Assembly: GCF_009910705.1 (NCBI RefSeq)
Contig: NZ_JAAAXJ010000001.1
Location: 654,605 to 718,604 of the forward strand
Direction of reading: 5' to 3'
Length of the DNA: 64,000 bases
DNA from: Microvirga arsenatis
Lineage (GTDB): Bacteria; Pseudomonadota; Alphaproteobacteria; Rhizobiales; Beijerinckiaceae
This document shows positions 31,438 to 43,262 of this stretch, one piece after another. The stretch's first letter is position 1, and every line of letters starts with the position of its first letter. A program made the translations under genes and the position numbers. A model generated the notes under the pieces. The model searched no databases. It saw only the letters and a program-made list of their open reading frames with translations, and had not been told where the DNA came from.

Positions 31438-31845
31438 ATGCAAACAGTTCTCATCATCATCCACCTGATCATCGTGCTCGCCCTGATCGGCGTGGTTCTC
31501 CTGCAGCGCTCCGAAGGTGGCGGCATGGGCCTCGGCGGCGGCGGAGGCGGCGGTGTTTCGGGCTTCATGACCGGGCGCGGCCAGGCCAATGCGCTCACCC
31601 GGGCTACGGCGATCCTGGCAGGCCTTTTCTTCATCACGAGCATCGCGCTCACGGTAATGGCGACCTCGACCCGGGCGCCTCGCTCGATCCTGGACGGGAC
31701 CGCTCCGGCCGCCCCGGGCACGGGCCAGCAGGCTCCGGCGGCTCCGCAGGGCGGCAACGTGCTTGAGCAGCTGCAGCGACTTCAGGGCGACCAGCCCGCG
31801 GCGCCTGCGCCCGGCGCTCCGGCGCCCGCAGCGCCTCAGCAGTAA
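31438..31845 (+). CDS. secG: Preprotein translocase subunit SecG
   Basis: 135 residues. SecG is the small accessory subunit of the SecYEG channel. Two hydrophobic helices (about 2-22 and 55-75) flank a Gly-rich loop containing EGGGMGLGGGGGGG and a FMTGRGQANALTRAT segment, as in other SecG proteins. The C-terminal tail is low-complexity Ala/Pro/Gln, common in alphaproteobacterial SecG. The start at 31438 begins the typical MQTVLIIIHL; the in-frame upstream extension is unrelated. A terminator follows within 10 bp. Confidence 0.95.
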   Translation: MQTVLIIIHLIIVLALIGVVLLQRSEGGGMGLGGGGGGGVSGFMTGRGQANALTRATAILAGLFFITSIALTVMATSTRAPRSILDGTAPAAPGTGQQAPAAPQGGNVLEQLQRLQGDQPAAPAPGAPAPAAPQQ

Positions 31846-31852
31846 GCAAACC

Positions 31853-31881
31853 AGGGCCGGTGCTTCCGGCCCTCTCTTTTT
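31853..31881 (+). terminator. Terminator after secG
   Basis: Stem AGGGCCGG (31853-31860) and CCGGCCCT (31866-31873), loop TGCTT, followed by CTCTTTTT. It separates tpiA-secG from pyrG. Confidence 0.8.
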
Positions 31882-31943
31882 GTGGATGGGATTCGGGCCG
31901 GTTGGTTCGCGATTGCGAATCGACGCCCGATGTTTATGGATAG

Positions 31944-33578
<1,635 letters not shown>

Positions 33579-33592
33579 TGTTAACCTGAACC

Positions 33593-33618
33593 GTCGCGCC
33601 TGAATTCGTTGGCGCGAC
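33593..33618 (+). other. Hairpin between pyrG and the VOC gene
   Basis: Perfect 8-bp inverted repeat GTCGCGCC/GGCGCGAC with a 10-nt loop, not followed by a T-run. It sits just before the AGGAAAG ribosome site of the next gene and could modulate mRNA stability or translation. Confidence 0.4.
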
Positions 33619-33635
33619 CGACAGGAAAGAGCACG

Positions 33636-34505
33636 ATGACCCGCCGGATCGACCATCTCGTTGTTGCCGTCAAGGACCTCGACAAGGCGGCGCATCTTTA
33701 TCAGCGCCTCGGCTTCCAGGTGGGCGGTCGCAACCGCCACCCTTGGGGCACCGAGAACCGGATCGTGCAGTTTCCAGGTTCCTTCATCGAGCTGATCTCG
33801 GTGGGCGAGGGGGCCGCCATCAGCCCTCACCGGGCCAGCGCCTTCAGCTTCGGCGCCTTCGTGCAGGACTACCTTCGGGACCGCGAGGGCTTGGCAATGC
33901 TGGTCCTCGACAGCCAGAACGCCGAGGCTGATGCCGCTCTCTTCGCCGAGAAGGGAATCGGATCCTTCGAGCCCTTCCATTTCGAGCGCAGCGGCCGGCG
34001 TCCCGACGGCAGCGAGACCAGGGTCGCTTTCACCCTTGCCTTCGCATCGGCCGACAACTCATCCAAAGCCGGGTTCTTCGTCTGCCAGCAGCATTACCCG
34101 GAAAACTTCTGGAACCCGGAGTTCCAGCGCCACGACAACAAGGCAACCCGGATCGCCTCCGTGACCCTGACGGCTCCCGAGCCGGAGCGGCTGCGCTCCT
34201 TCCTGACCGCGTTCACAGGCGTGAAGCCGGGGAGCCCCGACGGGGACGACCTGTCGTTCCGCCTGAGTGAGGGCCACATCGACGTCCTCACGCCGGATGA
34301 TGCCGCCGAGATCTACGGCTCCATCGAAGCCGAGCTCGATCAACCGTCCTTCGTGGCTTTTGCCGTGCGGGTCGAGGACATCCAGCGTCATGCGCGATGG
34401 CTCGCCTCGGCCGAGATTCCCTATCAGCACATCGGGAGCAGGCTCATCGTGCCGGCGAGCGCCGCCTTCGGCGTGGCAATCGCATTCGAGCCAACGCAAT
34501 ATTAA
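33636..34505 (+). CDS. VOC (glyoxalase/bleomycin-resistance superfamily) protein
   Basis: About 289 residues. The ATG at 33636 has AGGAAAG about 8 nt upstream and opens MTRRIDHLVVAVKDLDKA, a typical VOC betaalphabeta start. The N-terminal half (DHLVVAVKD...GTENRIVQFPG...FIELISV) resembles the Glyoxalase_3/Glyoxalase-like class. A second VOC-like unit starts around ATRIASVTLTAPEPERL (about residue 170). Such proteins use a metal centre for isomerase or dioxygenase chemistry, but the substrate cannot be read from sequence. It follows pyrG by 57 bp. Confidence 0.8.
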   Translation: MTRRIDHLVVAVKDLDKAAHLYQRLGFQVGGRNRHPWGTENRIVQFPGSFIELISVGEGAAISPHRASAFSFGAFVQDYLRDREGLAMLVLDSQNAEADAALFAEKGIGSFEPFHFERSGRRPDGSETRVAFTLAFASADNSSKAGFFVCQQHYPENFWNPEFQRHDNKATRIASVTLTAPEPERLRSFLTAFTGVKPGSPDGDDLSFRLSEGHIDVLTPDDAAEIYGSIEAELDQPSFVAFAVRVEDIQRHARWLASAEIPYQHIGSRLIVPASAAFGVAIAFEPTQY

Positions 34506-34557
34506 CCATGATCCCTTAAGCGATTGAAAAACATCGATCGTGTGGGGGACTAGAATC

Positions 34558-34959
34558 GTGGCTTCTTCTCTGGCGGGCTTGCCCGATTTCCTGATCTTCT
34601 TCGTGCTCGCCGTCGCTCTGGTGGGGCTGTACCTCGCCCTCTATACCCTCGCGACCATGCATAACGAGTTCGCGTTGATCCGCGAGAACGTGATCTCGGC
34701 GGCCACGGCGCTCGGCTTCAGCCTCGTGGGCTTCGCCCTTCCTCTCGCCAGCGCCATCGTCCACGCGCAGACCCTCGTCGATTGCCTCGTCTGGGGCTTG
34801 GTGGCCCTGGCCGTGCAGATCCTCGTCTACTGGCTCGTGCGAATCGTGATGCCGAACCTGTCGCAGCGGATCGCGGCAGGCGAGATGGCCGCGGCGCTCT
34901 TCCTCGGAGCGGCCTCCCTTTCGGCCGGGATCATCAACGCGGCCGCGATGACGTTCTGA
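34558..34959 (+). CDS. DUF350 family membrane protein
   Basis: About 133 residues with four hydrophobic helices (about 6-26, 43-65, 75-97, 110-130) in two DUF350-like repeats. GTG at 34558 is preferred because GGGGGA lies 8 nt upstream; another in-frame GTG at 34540 lacks a ribosome site. DUF350 proteins (E. coli YjfL type) are inner-membrane proteins of unknown function. Divergence from neighbours gives no functional clue. Confidence 0.75.
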   Translation: MASSLAGLPDFLIFFVLAVALVGLYLALYTLATMHNEFALIRENVISAATALGFSLVGFALPLASAIVHAQTLVDCLVWGLVALAVQILVYWLVRIVMPNLSQRIAAGEMAAALFLGAASLSAGIINAAAMTF

Positions 34960-34971
34960 AGGTGGGAACGC

Positions 34972-34994
34972 GGCCCGCAAAACCGTTGCGGGCC
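34972..34994. other. Strong hairpin between convergent DUF350 and HTH genes
   Basis: A perfect 9-bp inverted repeat, GGCCCGCAA (34972-34980) and TTGCGGGCC (34986-34994), sits midway in the 43-bp convergent gap. No T-run follows on either strand, so it is a weak or factor-dependent terminator candidate. Confidence 0.5.
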
Positions 34995-35002
34995 ATCCCG
35001 GA

Positions 35003-35272
35003 TCAGGCTCCCGCCTCGACCATCCTGGCGAACTGAACCGCCTCCGTGCGCAGGGCAGGCGGCACCAGCATCGGGTTCCGGTGCCGGACGGCATGGAGCA
35101 TGGCGATGCGCTCGATCGCCCTCATGTAGAGATCCGGAATTTCCGTCTCGCCCCACTCGAAAGCCTGGTAGTCGCGCAGATTCATGTCGATTTCGTGCGC
35201 CATTCGGCTCTGGGTGAAGCCAAGAGCCGCCCGAATGGCAATCAGTTCCTGCGTCTTATGATGCTCGGACAT
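35003..35272 (-). CDS. Small XRE-like helix-turn-helix protein
   Basis: 89 residues. Residues ~8-60 (ELIAIRAALGFTQSRMAHEI, then NLRDYQAFEWGETEIPD) resemble a Cro/C1-type HTH with the conserved 'LGFTQ..MA..I' helix pair. The C-terminus is a short helical tail without other motif. Its upstream region (35273-35530) is AT-rich and carries three TTAGCT-core sites, which might be its own operators. The target genes are unknown. Confidence 0.7.
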   Translation of the reverse strand: MSEHHKTQELIAIRAALGFTQSRMAHEIDMNLRDYQAFEWGETEIPDLYMRAIERIAMLHAVRHRNPMLVPPALRTEAVQFARMVEAGA

Positions 35273-35337
35273 CAGAGCGCTCCTCCTGCGCTACCCAATG
35301 CAATCGCAACAGACCCCTATCGAACAGGCTTCTATTC

Positions 35338-35396
35338 TTAGCTTATGCCTGCATGGTCTATAATGCTTAGCTGATTACCTAAAGTAAATTAGCTAA
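35338..35396. promoter_or_regulatory. Three TTAGCT-core sites around a consensus -10 box
   Basis: TTAGCTTA (35338-35345), TTAGCTGA (35367-35374) and the perfect palindrome TTAGCTAA (35389-35396) lie in the AT-rich gap between the HTH gene and kdsA. A plus-strand TATAAT occurs at 35359-35364. This looks like a divergent regulatory region; the binding protein is unknown. Confidence 0.4.
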
Positions 35397-35530
35397 CGAT
35401 TGGTCAAAAGAACACGCTGTAAGCTTGGTTAAAAAACTCGCCTGCAGAACATAGACCACGCCGGGCAGGCCCTGCCTGAAGGGACAGATCGCCGCTTTGC
35501 CTTTGGCCGGAAAAAGGCTAGTGACGGCGC

Positions 35531-36379
35531 ATGATCGAGACAAAGCAGCCCCAAGCCGTCGTCGAAGCCGGCCCCGTCCGCTTCGGCAATCACCTGCCCC
35601 TCAGCATCATCGCCGGGCCCTGTGCCATGGAAAGTCGCGAGCATGCGCTCGAGATGGCGGCGGCTCTGAAGGAGATCGCCGGCAGGCTCGGCCTCGGGCT
35701 CGTCTACAAGTCCTCCTTCGACAAGGCCAACCGCACGTCGATTTCCAGCGCTCGCGGCATCGGGCTCGACAAGGCGCTTTCCATCTTCGCCGAGGTGAAG
35801 GAGCGTTACGCTCTCCCCGTGACCACCGATGTGCACGAGAACGACCAGTGCGCCCCCGTGGGCGAGGTCGTGGACATCCTCCAGATTCCCGCCTTTCTTT
35901 GCCGCCAGACAGACCTCTTGGTCGCGGCCGCCAAGACGGGTCGGGTCGTGAACGTGAAGAAGGGCCAGTTCCTGGCCCCCTGGGACATGGCCAACGTCGC
36001 CGCGAAGGTCAGGGCCGCCGGCAACCCGAACGTGATGCTCACCGAGCGAGGCGCCTCCTTCGGCTACAACACCCTCGTGTCCGACATGCGGTCCCTGCCG
36101 ATCATGGCCGAGACGGGCGCTCCGGTGATCTTCGACGCCACCCATTCCGTGCAGCAGCCGGGCGGCAAGGGCGCGACCTCGGGCGGCCAGCGGGAATACG
36201 TTCCGGTCCTGGCTCGGGCAGCAGCGGCGGTCGGCGTTGCGGGCGTCTTCATCGAGACCCATCCTGATCCCGACAAGGCTCCGTCCGACGGGCCGAACAT
36301 GGTGCCGCTGAAGGAACTCGAGGCTTTGCTGGCCCAGCTCAAGGCCTTCGACGCTCTGGCAAAGGGCAGGGCGGCCTGA
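35531..36379 (+). CDS. kdsA: 3-deoxy-8-phosphooctulonate synthase
   Basis: 282-residue aldolase-type TIM barrel that condenses phosphoenolpyruvate with arabinose 5-phosphate to Kdo 8-phosphate for the lipopolysaccharide core. Characteristic segments are [56 protein letters not shown] and [12 protein letters not shown]. Length and motif order are normal. Confidence 0.97.
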   Translation: MIETKQPQAVVEAGPVRFGNHLPLSIIAGPCAMESREHALEMAAALKEIAGRLGLGLVYKSSFDKANRTSISSARGIGLDKALSIFAEVKERYALPVTTDVHENDQCAPVGEVVDILQIPAFLCRQTDLLVAAAKTGRVVNVKKGQFLAPWDMANVAAKVRAAGNPNVMLTERGASFGYNTLVSDMRSLPIMAETGAPVIFDATHSVQQPGGKGATSGGQREYVPVLARAAAAVGVAGVFIETHPDPDKAPSDGPNMVPLKELEALLAQLKAFDALAKGRAA

Positions 36380-36618
36380 GCCTGCCTACATCTCTGCCCT
36401 CATGCCCGGGAGCGAGCTTGCTCGTGTCTCGAAGCAGCCTGCGGAGCACTCTCGCGCCTCTTTCTGGACAGGCGTTGCGCGATTGTCTCAGGATGAGGAC
36501 GAGGTAAGTCTTTCTCCATTCTCCATGACCTGCCGGGAGGGCAGGTCTGCGCTTCTGCATCTCGTCTTCCCTCAAAGCCATGATATGAGCGGGATCCAGA
36601 TCCCCGGCTGAGAGCATC

Positions 36619-37788
36619 ATGTCCTCCCGCAACCTGATCCTGATCCTCGCCACCAGCGGCTTCGCGAGCACGTTTTCCGGTCGGGCAGTCGAGCCCATGG
36701 TCGGGGTCATCGCCAGGGACCTGAGTTCCACGCCGCAGACCATCGCCCTCCTCTCGGCCGCTTTCGCGCTGCCTTATGCCTTCATCCAGCCAATCCTCGG
36801 CCCCATCGGCGATGCCATGGGCAAGGAGCGCGTGATGAAGGCGGCCCTGGCGCTGCTTCTCCTGGCTCTGGCCTGCTCCGTCTTCGCCCCCGACCCATCG
36901 ACGCTCTTTACGCTGCGCATCATTGCGGGTGCCGCTGCCGGCGGATCCATCCCGCTCTCCATCGCGCTGATCGGCGACCGGGTGGAGATGGCGCAGCGTC
37001 AGGTCGCCCTGAGCCGCTACTTCGTGGCCGTCATCATTGGCCAGTTGGCCGGGTCATCCTTTGCAGGCCTCCTGGCAGAATGGATCGGCTGGCGGGGTGT
37101 CTTCACCCTGTCCGCCGTCATGATCGCGCTGGCCCTCGCCGCCACCGTGATCGGCTTCAGGGGGGCGCTGCCGGGAGGCCGATTCGACCTTCGGAGCGCC
37201 CTCGTGCGCTACAGGGACATTCTCTCCAATCCTCGCGCTCTGACCCTCTTCGGCCTCGTCTTCATCGAGGCTATCGCCATCTTCGGCATCTTCCCCTATG
37301 TGGCGCCTCTGCTGGAGGAGCGCGGCGAAGGTGGCGCCACCGAGGCGGGCTTTGCCCTAGGCGGGTTTGCCATTGGAGGGCTCATCTACTCCGCACTCGT
37401 CGCCTGGATGCTGAGGCGCCTCGGCATCGGCCGGATCCTGTTGGGAGGCGGGTTCTCCGCAGGCGTGGCCCTCGTCCTCCTGGGAATGGGCGGAGACTGG
37501 AAGCTCGATGCGGCAGCCATGCTCTTCCTGGGCCTCGGCTTCTATATGCTCCACAATACTTTTCAGGCCCAAGTGACGGAGGTGGCGCCCGGCGCGCGCG
37601 CCTCGGCAGTGGCGCTCCACGCCTTCTCGTTCTTCTGCGGCCAGGCCCTCGGCGTGGTGCTCATGGGCTTCGGGTTGCGCCATATCGGACTCGCCGGGGC
37701 GACCGCCGCGGCCGCCCTGGTCATCGTCACGGTCGGCCTCGCCGCATCCTCCGTCCTGACTCGGCCGGCCGGTCAGCGCGCCCGGTAG
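36619..37788 (+). CDS. MFS transporter
   Basis: 389 residues with about 12 hydrophobic helices in two six-helix halves, the layout of the major facilitator superfamily. The loop between helices 2 and 3 ([14 protein letters not shown]) resembles the MFS G-D-x-x-G-[RK]-[RK] signature. Arg/Ala-rich sequence gives no substrate hint; drug/metabolite exporters of the DHA1 type are the closest look. Its last 16 bases overlap the 3' end of convergent queF. Confidence 0.88.
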   Translation: MSSRNLILILATSGFASTFSGRAVEPMVGVIARDLSSTPQTIALLSAAFALPYAFIQPILGPIGDAMGKERVMKAALALLLLALACSVFAPDPSTLFTLRIIAGAAAGGSIPLSIALIGDRVEMAQRQVALSRYFVAVIIGQLAGSSFAGLLAEWIGWRGVFTLSAVMIALALAATVIGFRGALPGGRFDLRSALVRYRDILSNPRALTLFGLVFIEAIAIFGIFPYVAPLLEERGEGGATEAGFALGGFAIGGLIYSALVAWMLRRLGIGRILLGGGFSAGVALVLLGMGGDWKLDAAAMLFLGLGFYMLHNTFQAQVTEVAPGARASAVALHAFSFFCGQALGVVLMGFGLRHIGLAGATAAAALVIVTVGLAASSVLTRPAGQRAR

Positions 37789-38222
37789 GGCGCCACTCCC
37801 TGGTCAGGCAGCCAGAGATTCTTCGGCAGCTCTCCCGTCTGCCAGAACACGTCGATCGGGATGCCCCCGCGCGGATACCAGTAGCCGCCGATGCGCAGGT
37901 AACGAGGCTCGAGCAGATCGGCCAAGCGCTTGCCGATGGCTACCGTGCAATCCTCGTGGAAGGCGCCGTGGTTGCGGAAGCTGTGCATATAAAGCTTCAG
38001 GGACTTCGACTCGACGAGCCACGGGCCCGGCACGTAGTCGATCACCAGGATCGCAAAGTCGGGCTGGCCGGTCACCGGGCAGAGGGAGGTGAACTCGGGC
38101 ACGGTGAAGCGCGCGAGGTAATCGGTATCCGGGTGCGGGTTGGGAACCCGGTCGAGCTGGGCGGCTTCGGGGGAGTCGGGCAGGGTGCTCGCCTGACCGA
38201 GCTGAAGGGTGGTTTCCGTCAT
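37773..38222 (-). CDS. queF: NADPH-dependent 7-cyano-7-deazaguanine reductase
   Basis: 149 residues, the short type I QueF that reduces preQ0 to preQ1 in queuosine biosynthesis. The catalytic Cys is in [11 protein letters not shown] (about 48), followed by [20 protein letters not shown] with the conserved Glu and Asp. The start [10 protein letters not shown] at 38222 is chosen because the long upstream extension of the open frame lies antisense to eno. It is alone on the minus strand between the MFS gene and eno. Confidence 0.96.
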   Translation of the reverse strand: MTETTLQLGQASTLPDSPEAAQLDRVPNPHPDTDYLARFTVPEFTSLCPVTGQPDFAILVIDYVPGPWLVESKSLKLYMHSFRNHGAFHEDCTVAIGKRLADLLEPRYLRIGGYWYPRGGIPIDVFWQTGELPKNLWLPDQGVAPYRAR

Positions 38223-38231
38223 GGGATTTGA

Positions 38232-39650
<1,419 letters not shown>

Positions 39651-39676
39651 GTTCAGTTGATCCGGATGCACCATGA

Positions 39677-39703
39677 AAGCCGCCGCAGAGGCGGCTTTTT
39701 CTT
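39677..39703 (+). terminator. Terminator after eno
   Basis: Stem AAGCCGCC (39677-39684) with GGCGGCTT (39690-39697), loop GCAGA, followed directly by TTTCTTT. Confidence 0.85.
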
Positions 39704-39855
39704 TGCGCCTGCCTTCCTCCCGCTGCGGGGCAGGAGCTGCGCTCGGGTGACGAGATGGACCGGCCCAATGTTTCGATCCTCCTCATAGGAAGGGGAGATC
39801 GCTGCCGTGCGGACCTCAACACCTCCTTAACCATGTCACGGTAAGACTCGCATCC

Positions 39856-40170
39856 ATGGTAATCCGCAGGCGCGCACGACGATTCCTCATCCCGCTGATG
39901 CTCTATAGCATTTCGGCGGGCGTGGCCGCCTATTTCGTGCATCATGCCCACAGCGGCGCACGCGGCATCGAGGCTCGGCAGAAATATGAGTCTCAGGTGG
40001 CTGAACTTTCCCGCGAACTCGAGAGTTTGAAGACACAGCGCACCGACTGGGAACGCCGCATTGCGCTGCTTCGGAGCGATCAGATCGACCGGGATCTGCT
40101 CGAGGAAAGAGCACGCGTAATGTTAGGACGTGTGCACAAGAACGACCTTGTGATCATCACCGGCCCCTGA
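39856..40170 (+). CDS. FtsB/DivIC-like septum formation initiator family protein
   Basis: 104 residues. A single N-terminal membrane helix (about 10-28) is followed by a coiled coil (about 38-75, ESQVAELSRELESLKTQRT) and a short C-terminal region (LLEERARVMLGRVHKNDLVI). This matches the septum-formation-initiator family (FtsB/DivIC), which bridges divisome proteins in the periplasm. Placement between eno and pdhA is characteristic for alphaproteobacteria. Whether it is the functional FtsB is inferred. Confidence 0.85.
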   Translation: MVIRRRARRFLIPLMLYSISAGVAAYFVHHAHSGARGIEARQKYESQVAELSRELESLKTQRTDWERRIALLRSDQIDRDLLEERARVMLGRVHKNDLVIITGP

Positions 40171-40242
40171 TTCACGATATTTTAAAAGTTCTGATTAACT
40201 GAATTTCTGTTAATCAAAAAAACCATAGCAAAATCAAATTCT

Positions 40243-40260
40243 TGCACATTTTATTGTGCA
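40243..40260. promoter_or_regulatory. Inverted repeat TGCACA-N6-TGTGCA upstream of pdhA
   Basis: A perfect 6+6 bp inverted repeat with an AT spacer sits 83 bp before the pdhA ATG, at the edge of an AT-rich stretch (about 40170-40256). Its size and location fit a regulator site for the pdh genes; no specific regulator is identified. Confidence 0.45.
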
Positions 40261-40342
40261 GCGCAAAACGACATTGGAGCTACTCGATTTCCGGTTTCGA
40301 CTGCGCTACAACTTTCGTCGAGGAAACCCTTCGGAGGACCCG

Positions 40343-41404
40343 ATGGCTGTTGCTGCCCGCAAGGCGGGCCGTGCCGGAGCAGGCGCGGCTAACAAGACCA
40401 CTTCCACAAAAGGCTCCACCCGCGGAGCTGCTTCCAACTCCCCACAATTCGACAAGAGCCAGGATCTGGCGGCTTACAGCGACATGCTGCTGATCCGCCG
40501 CTTCGAGGAGAAGTCCGGCCAGATGTACGGCATGGGCCTGATCGGCGGCTTCTGCCACCTCTACATCGGCCAGGAGGCCGTCGTCGTCGGCATGCAGATG
40601 GCGACGAAAGAGGGCGACCAGGTGATCACCGGTTACCGTGATCACGGTCACATGCTCGCCTGCGGCATGGATGCGAAGGGCGTCATGGCCGAACTGACGG
40701 GACGCCGCGGCGGCCTGTCGAAAGGCAAGGGCGGCTCCATGCACATGTTCTCCAAGGAGAAGCATTTTTACGGCGGCCACGGCATCGTCGGCGCCCAGGT
40801 GTCGCTGGGCACGGGCATCGCCTTCGCGAACCAGTACCGCGAGAACGGCAATGTCTGCCTCACCTATTTCGGCGACGGCGCGGCCAACCAGGGCCAGGTC
40901 TACGAGAGCTTCAACATGGCGCAGCTCTGGAAGCTGCCCGTGGTCTACGTGATCGAGAACAACCGCTACGCCATGGGCACGGCAGTCAGCCGCGCCTCGG
41001 CCCAGACCGACTTCTCGAAGCGCGGCGTGTCCTTCGGCATTCCCGGGGAGCAGGTGGACGGCATGGACGTCCGCGCCGTCTATGCGGCCGGCCAGCGGGC
41101 CATCGAGCACGCCCGCTCCGGCAAAGGACCCTACATCCTCGAGATGCAGACCTACCGCTATCGCGGCCATTCCATGTCCGATCCGGCGAAGTACCGCACG
41201 AAGGACGAGGTGGCTCGCATGCGCGAGGAGCACGATCCCATCGAGCAGGTGCGCCGCCGCCTCCTGGAAAGCTGGAAGCTGTCCGAGGACGAGCTCAAGG
41301 CCATCGACAGCCGGGTGCGCGAGATCGTCAACGAGGCGGCCGAGTTCGCCACGCACGATCCGGAGCCCGATCCGTCCGAGCTCTACACGGATATCCTGCT
41401 GTAA
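40343..41404 (+). CDS. pdhA: Pyruvate dehydrogenase E1 component, alpha subunit
   Basis: 353 residues. E1-alpha decarboxylates pyruvate with thiamine diphosphate in the pyruvate dehydrogenase complex. The ATG at 40343 follows GGAGGA at 40333-40338 and is preferred to the longer in-frame upstream start, which would run across the inverted repeat. The thiamine-binding motif [17 protein letters not shown]... ENN is intact, and the phosphorylation-loop-type [11 protein letters not shown] segment is present. The Ala/Lys/Thr-rich N-terminus (about 1-40) is typical of alphaproteobacterial PdhA. First gene of the pdh run. Confidence 0.97.
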   Translation: MAVAARKAGRAGAGAANKTTSTKGSTRGAASNSPQFDKSQDLAAYSDMLLIRRFEEKSGQMYGMGLIGGFCHLYIGQEAVVVGMQMATKEGDQVITGYRDHGHMLACGMDAKGVMAELTGRRGGLSKGKGGSMHMFSKEKHFYGGHGIVGAQVSLGTGIAFANQYRENGNVCLTYFGDGAANQGQVYESFNMAQLWKLPVVYVIENNRYAMGTAVSRASAQTDFSKRGVSFGIPGEQVDGMDVRAVYAAGQRAIEHARSGKGPYILEMQTYRYRGHSMSDPAKYRTKDEVARMREEHDPIEQVRRRLLESWKLSEDELKAIDSRVREIVNEAAEFATHDPEPDPSELYTDILL

Positions 41405-41468
41405 CCGGCGCGTCCCTCGCGCCGTCCCCAAACATTCTCGCCGCAGCGACAATCACAACAGGTCTTCA

Positions 41469-42935
41469 ATGGCGATCGACATTCTCATGCCTGCCCTCTC
41501 GCCCACCATGGAGCAGGGCAAACTGGCCAAGTGGCTGAAAAAGGAAGGCGATCAGGTCAAGCCCGGCGACGTGCTGGCCGAGATCGAGACCGACAAGGCG
41601 ACCATGGAGGTCGAGGCGATCGACGAGGGCGTCCTCGCCAAGATCCTTGTGGCTGACGGAACGGACAACGTGGCCGTGAACACCCCCATCGCGATTCTCG
41701 CCGGTGAAGGTGAGGACGTTTCAGCCGCAGCCTCGAAGGCGCCTGCGCAGGGTGGCGGCGAGCCGTCACCCGCGCCGGGCCTTAGCTCGCCTCAGGCGGC
41801 GCCCGTTCCCGACATGCAGGCCGAAGGGATGACGGATCGCCCGGCTCCGTCCGAGCGCCCGCAGCAGACGAACCTCTCGACGCCCGCCGCCCCCTCTGTC
41901 ATCACCAGCCGCTCCGCCTACAACGCCATGGCCGAGATCCCGGAAGGGACGGAGCTGGTCAACATGACCGTCCGCGAGGCCCTGCGCGATGCCATGGCCG
42001 AGGAGATGCGCAGGGACGGCTCCGTCTTCGTGATGGGCGAGGAGGTGGCCGAGTACCAGGGCGCCTACAAGGTCACCCAGGGGCTGCTGCAGGAGTTCGG
42101 CCCCAAGCGCGTGATCGACACCCCGATCACCGAGCACGGCTTCGCCGGCGTCGGCGTCGGTGCAGCCTTCACGGGCCTGCGCCCCATCGTCGAGTTCATG
42201 ACCTTCAACTTCGCCATGCAGGCGATCGACCAGATCATCAACTCGGCGGCCAAGACGCTCTACATGTCCGGCGGCCAGCTCGGCTGCCCCATCGTGTTCC
42301 GCGGCCCGAACGGCGCGGCGGCCCGCGTGGCGGCGCAGCACAGCCAGGATTACGCGGCCTGGTACTCGAACATTCCGGGCCTCAAGGTCGTGATGCCCTA
42401 TACTGCCGCGGATGCGAAGGGCCTCCTCAAGAGCGCCATCCGCGATCCGAACCCGGTGATCTTCCTCGAGAACGAGATTCTCTACGGGCAGTCCTTCCCG
42501 GTACCGAAGCTCGACGATTTCACGGTGCCGATCGGCAAGGCGCGCATCCACCGCGAAGGCAAGGACGTCACCATCGTCTCCTTCGGCATCGGCATGACCT
42601 ACGCCCTCAAAGCCGCACAGGAACTGGAGAAGGAGGGCATTCAGGCCGAGGTGGTGGACCTTCGCACGATCCGTCCCATGGACACCGAAACCGTCGTCGC
42701 ATCGGTGATGAAGACCGGCCGCTGCGTCACGGTGGAGGAGGGCTTCCCGCAATCGGGCGTCGGCGCCGAGATCGCCACGCGCATCATGGAAAACGCGTTC
42801 GACTATCTTGACGCCCCCGTGATCCGCATCACCGGCAAGGACGTTCCCATGCCCTATGCGGCGAACCTCGAGAAGCTCGCCCTGCCGAATGTGGACGAAG
42901 TGGTGCAGGCGGCGAAGGCCGTTTGCTACAGGTGA
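41469..42935 (+). CDS. pdhB: Pyruvate dehydrogenase E1 component, beta subunit, with N-terminal lipoyl domain
   Basis: 488 residues, longer than a typical E1-beta (~330) because it begins with a lipoyl domain (about 1-80) whose lipoylated Lys is in [13 protein letters not shown] (about 43). An Ala/Pro-rich linker follows to about 135. The transketolase-type E1-beta domain covers about 155-485, with [17 protein letters not shown] and [16 protein letters not shown] lipoyl domain on E1-beta is known in alphaproteobacteria. The lipoyl region is very similar to that of PdhC downstream. Confidence 0.96.
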   Translation: MAIDILMPALSPTMEQGKLAKWLKKEGDQVKPGDVLAEIETDKATMEVEAIDEGVLAKILVADGTDNVAVNTPIAILAGEGEDVSAAASKAPAQGGGEPSPAPGLSSPQAAPVPDMQAEGMTDRPAPSERPQQTNLSTPAAPSVITSRSAYNAMAEIPEGTELVNMTVREALRDAMAEEMRRDGSVFVMGEEVAEYQGAYKVTQGLLQEFGPKRVIDTPITEHGFAGVGVGAAFTGLRPIVEFMTFNFAMQAIDQIINSAAKTLYMSGGQLGCPIVFRGPNGAAARVAAQHSQDYAAWYSNIPGLKVVMPYTAADAKGLLKSAIRDPNPVIFLENEILYGQSFPVPKLDDFTVPIGKARIHREGKDVTIVSFGIGMTYALKAAQELEKEGIQAEVVDLRTIRPMDTETVVASVMKTGRCVTVEEGFPQSGVGAEIATRIMENAFDYLDAPVIRITGKDVPMPYAANLEKLALPNVDEVVQAAKAVCYR

Positions 42936-42939
42936 CACC

Positions 42940-43236
42940 ATGAGCGAACGGAAATTCGAAGCCCTCAACGTTCCGCCTGACGCCCTGGAGAAGGGCGGCA
43001 TCGAGATCCTGAGGGCTTCGGTGGTCGACGGGGCGGTGAGCATCGCGCTGCGCCGCGCCTTCGACGATCCGTTCACCTGGGGCGTGCTCCTGGTGGACCT
43101 CGCCCGTCACGCCGCACGCGTCTACGCCATGGAGACGGACCTCTCGGAAGAGGAGGCCCTCGCCGAGATCACCGCCGGCATCCAGGCCGAGCTGGACGAT
43201 CCGAGCGATCCAGGCTCGACGCAGGCCCTCAACTAG
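42940..43236 (+). CDS. DUF5076 family protein in pdh operon
   Basis: 98 residues, starting 4 bp after the pdhB stop. The sequence (MSERKFEALNVPPDALEKGG, later WGVLLVDLARHAARVYAME) fits the DUF5076 family of small alphaproteobacterial proteins of unknown function. No enzyme or membrane motif is visible; acidic helices dominate. Tight position between pdhB and pdhC suggests a role linked to the complex, but this is inference. Confidence 0.85.
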   Translation: MSERKFEALNVPPDALEKGGIEILRASVVDGAVSIALRRAFDDPFTWGVLLVDLARHAARVYAMETDLSEEEALAEITAGIQAELDDPSDPGSTQALN

Positions 43237-43262
43237 TTCTCTGATCAGGATCCCAAAACGCC

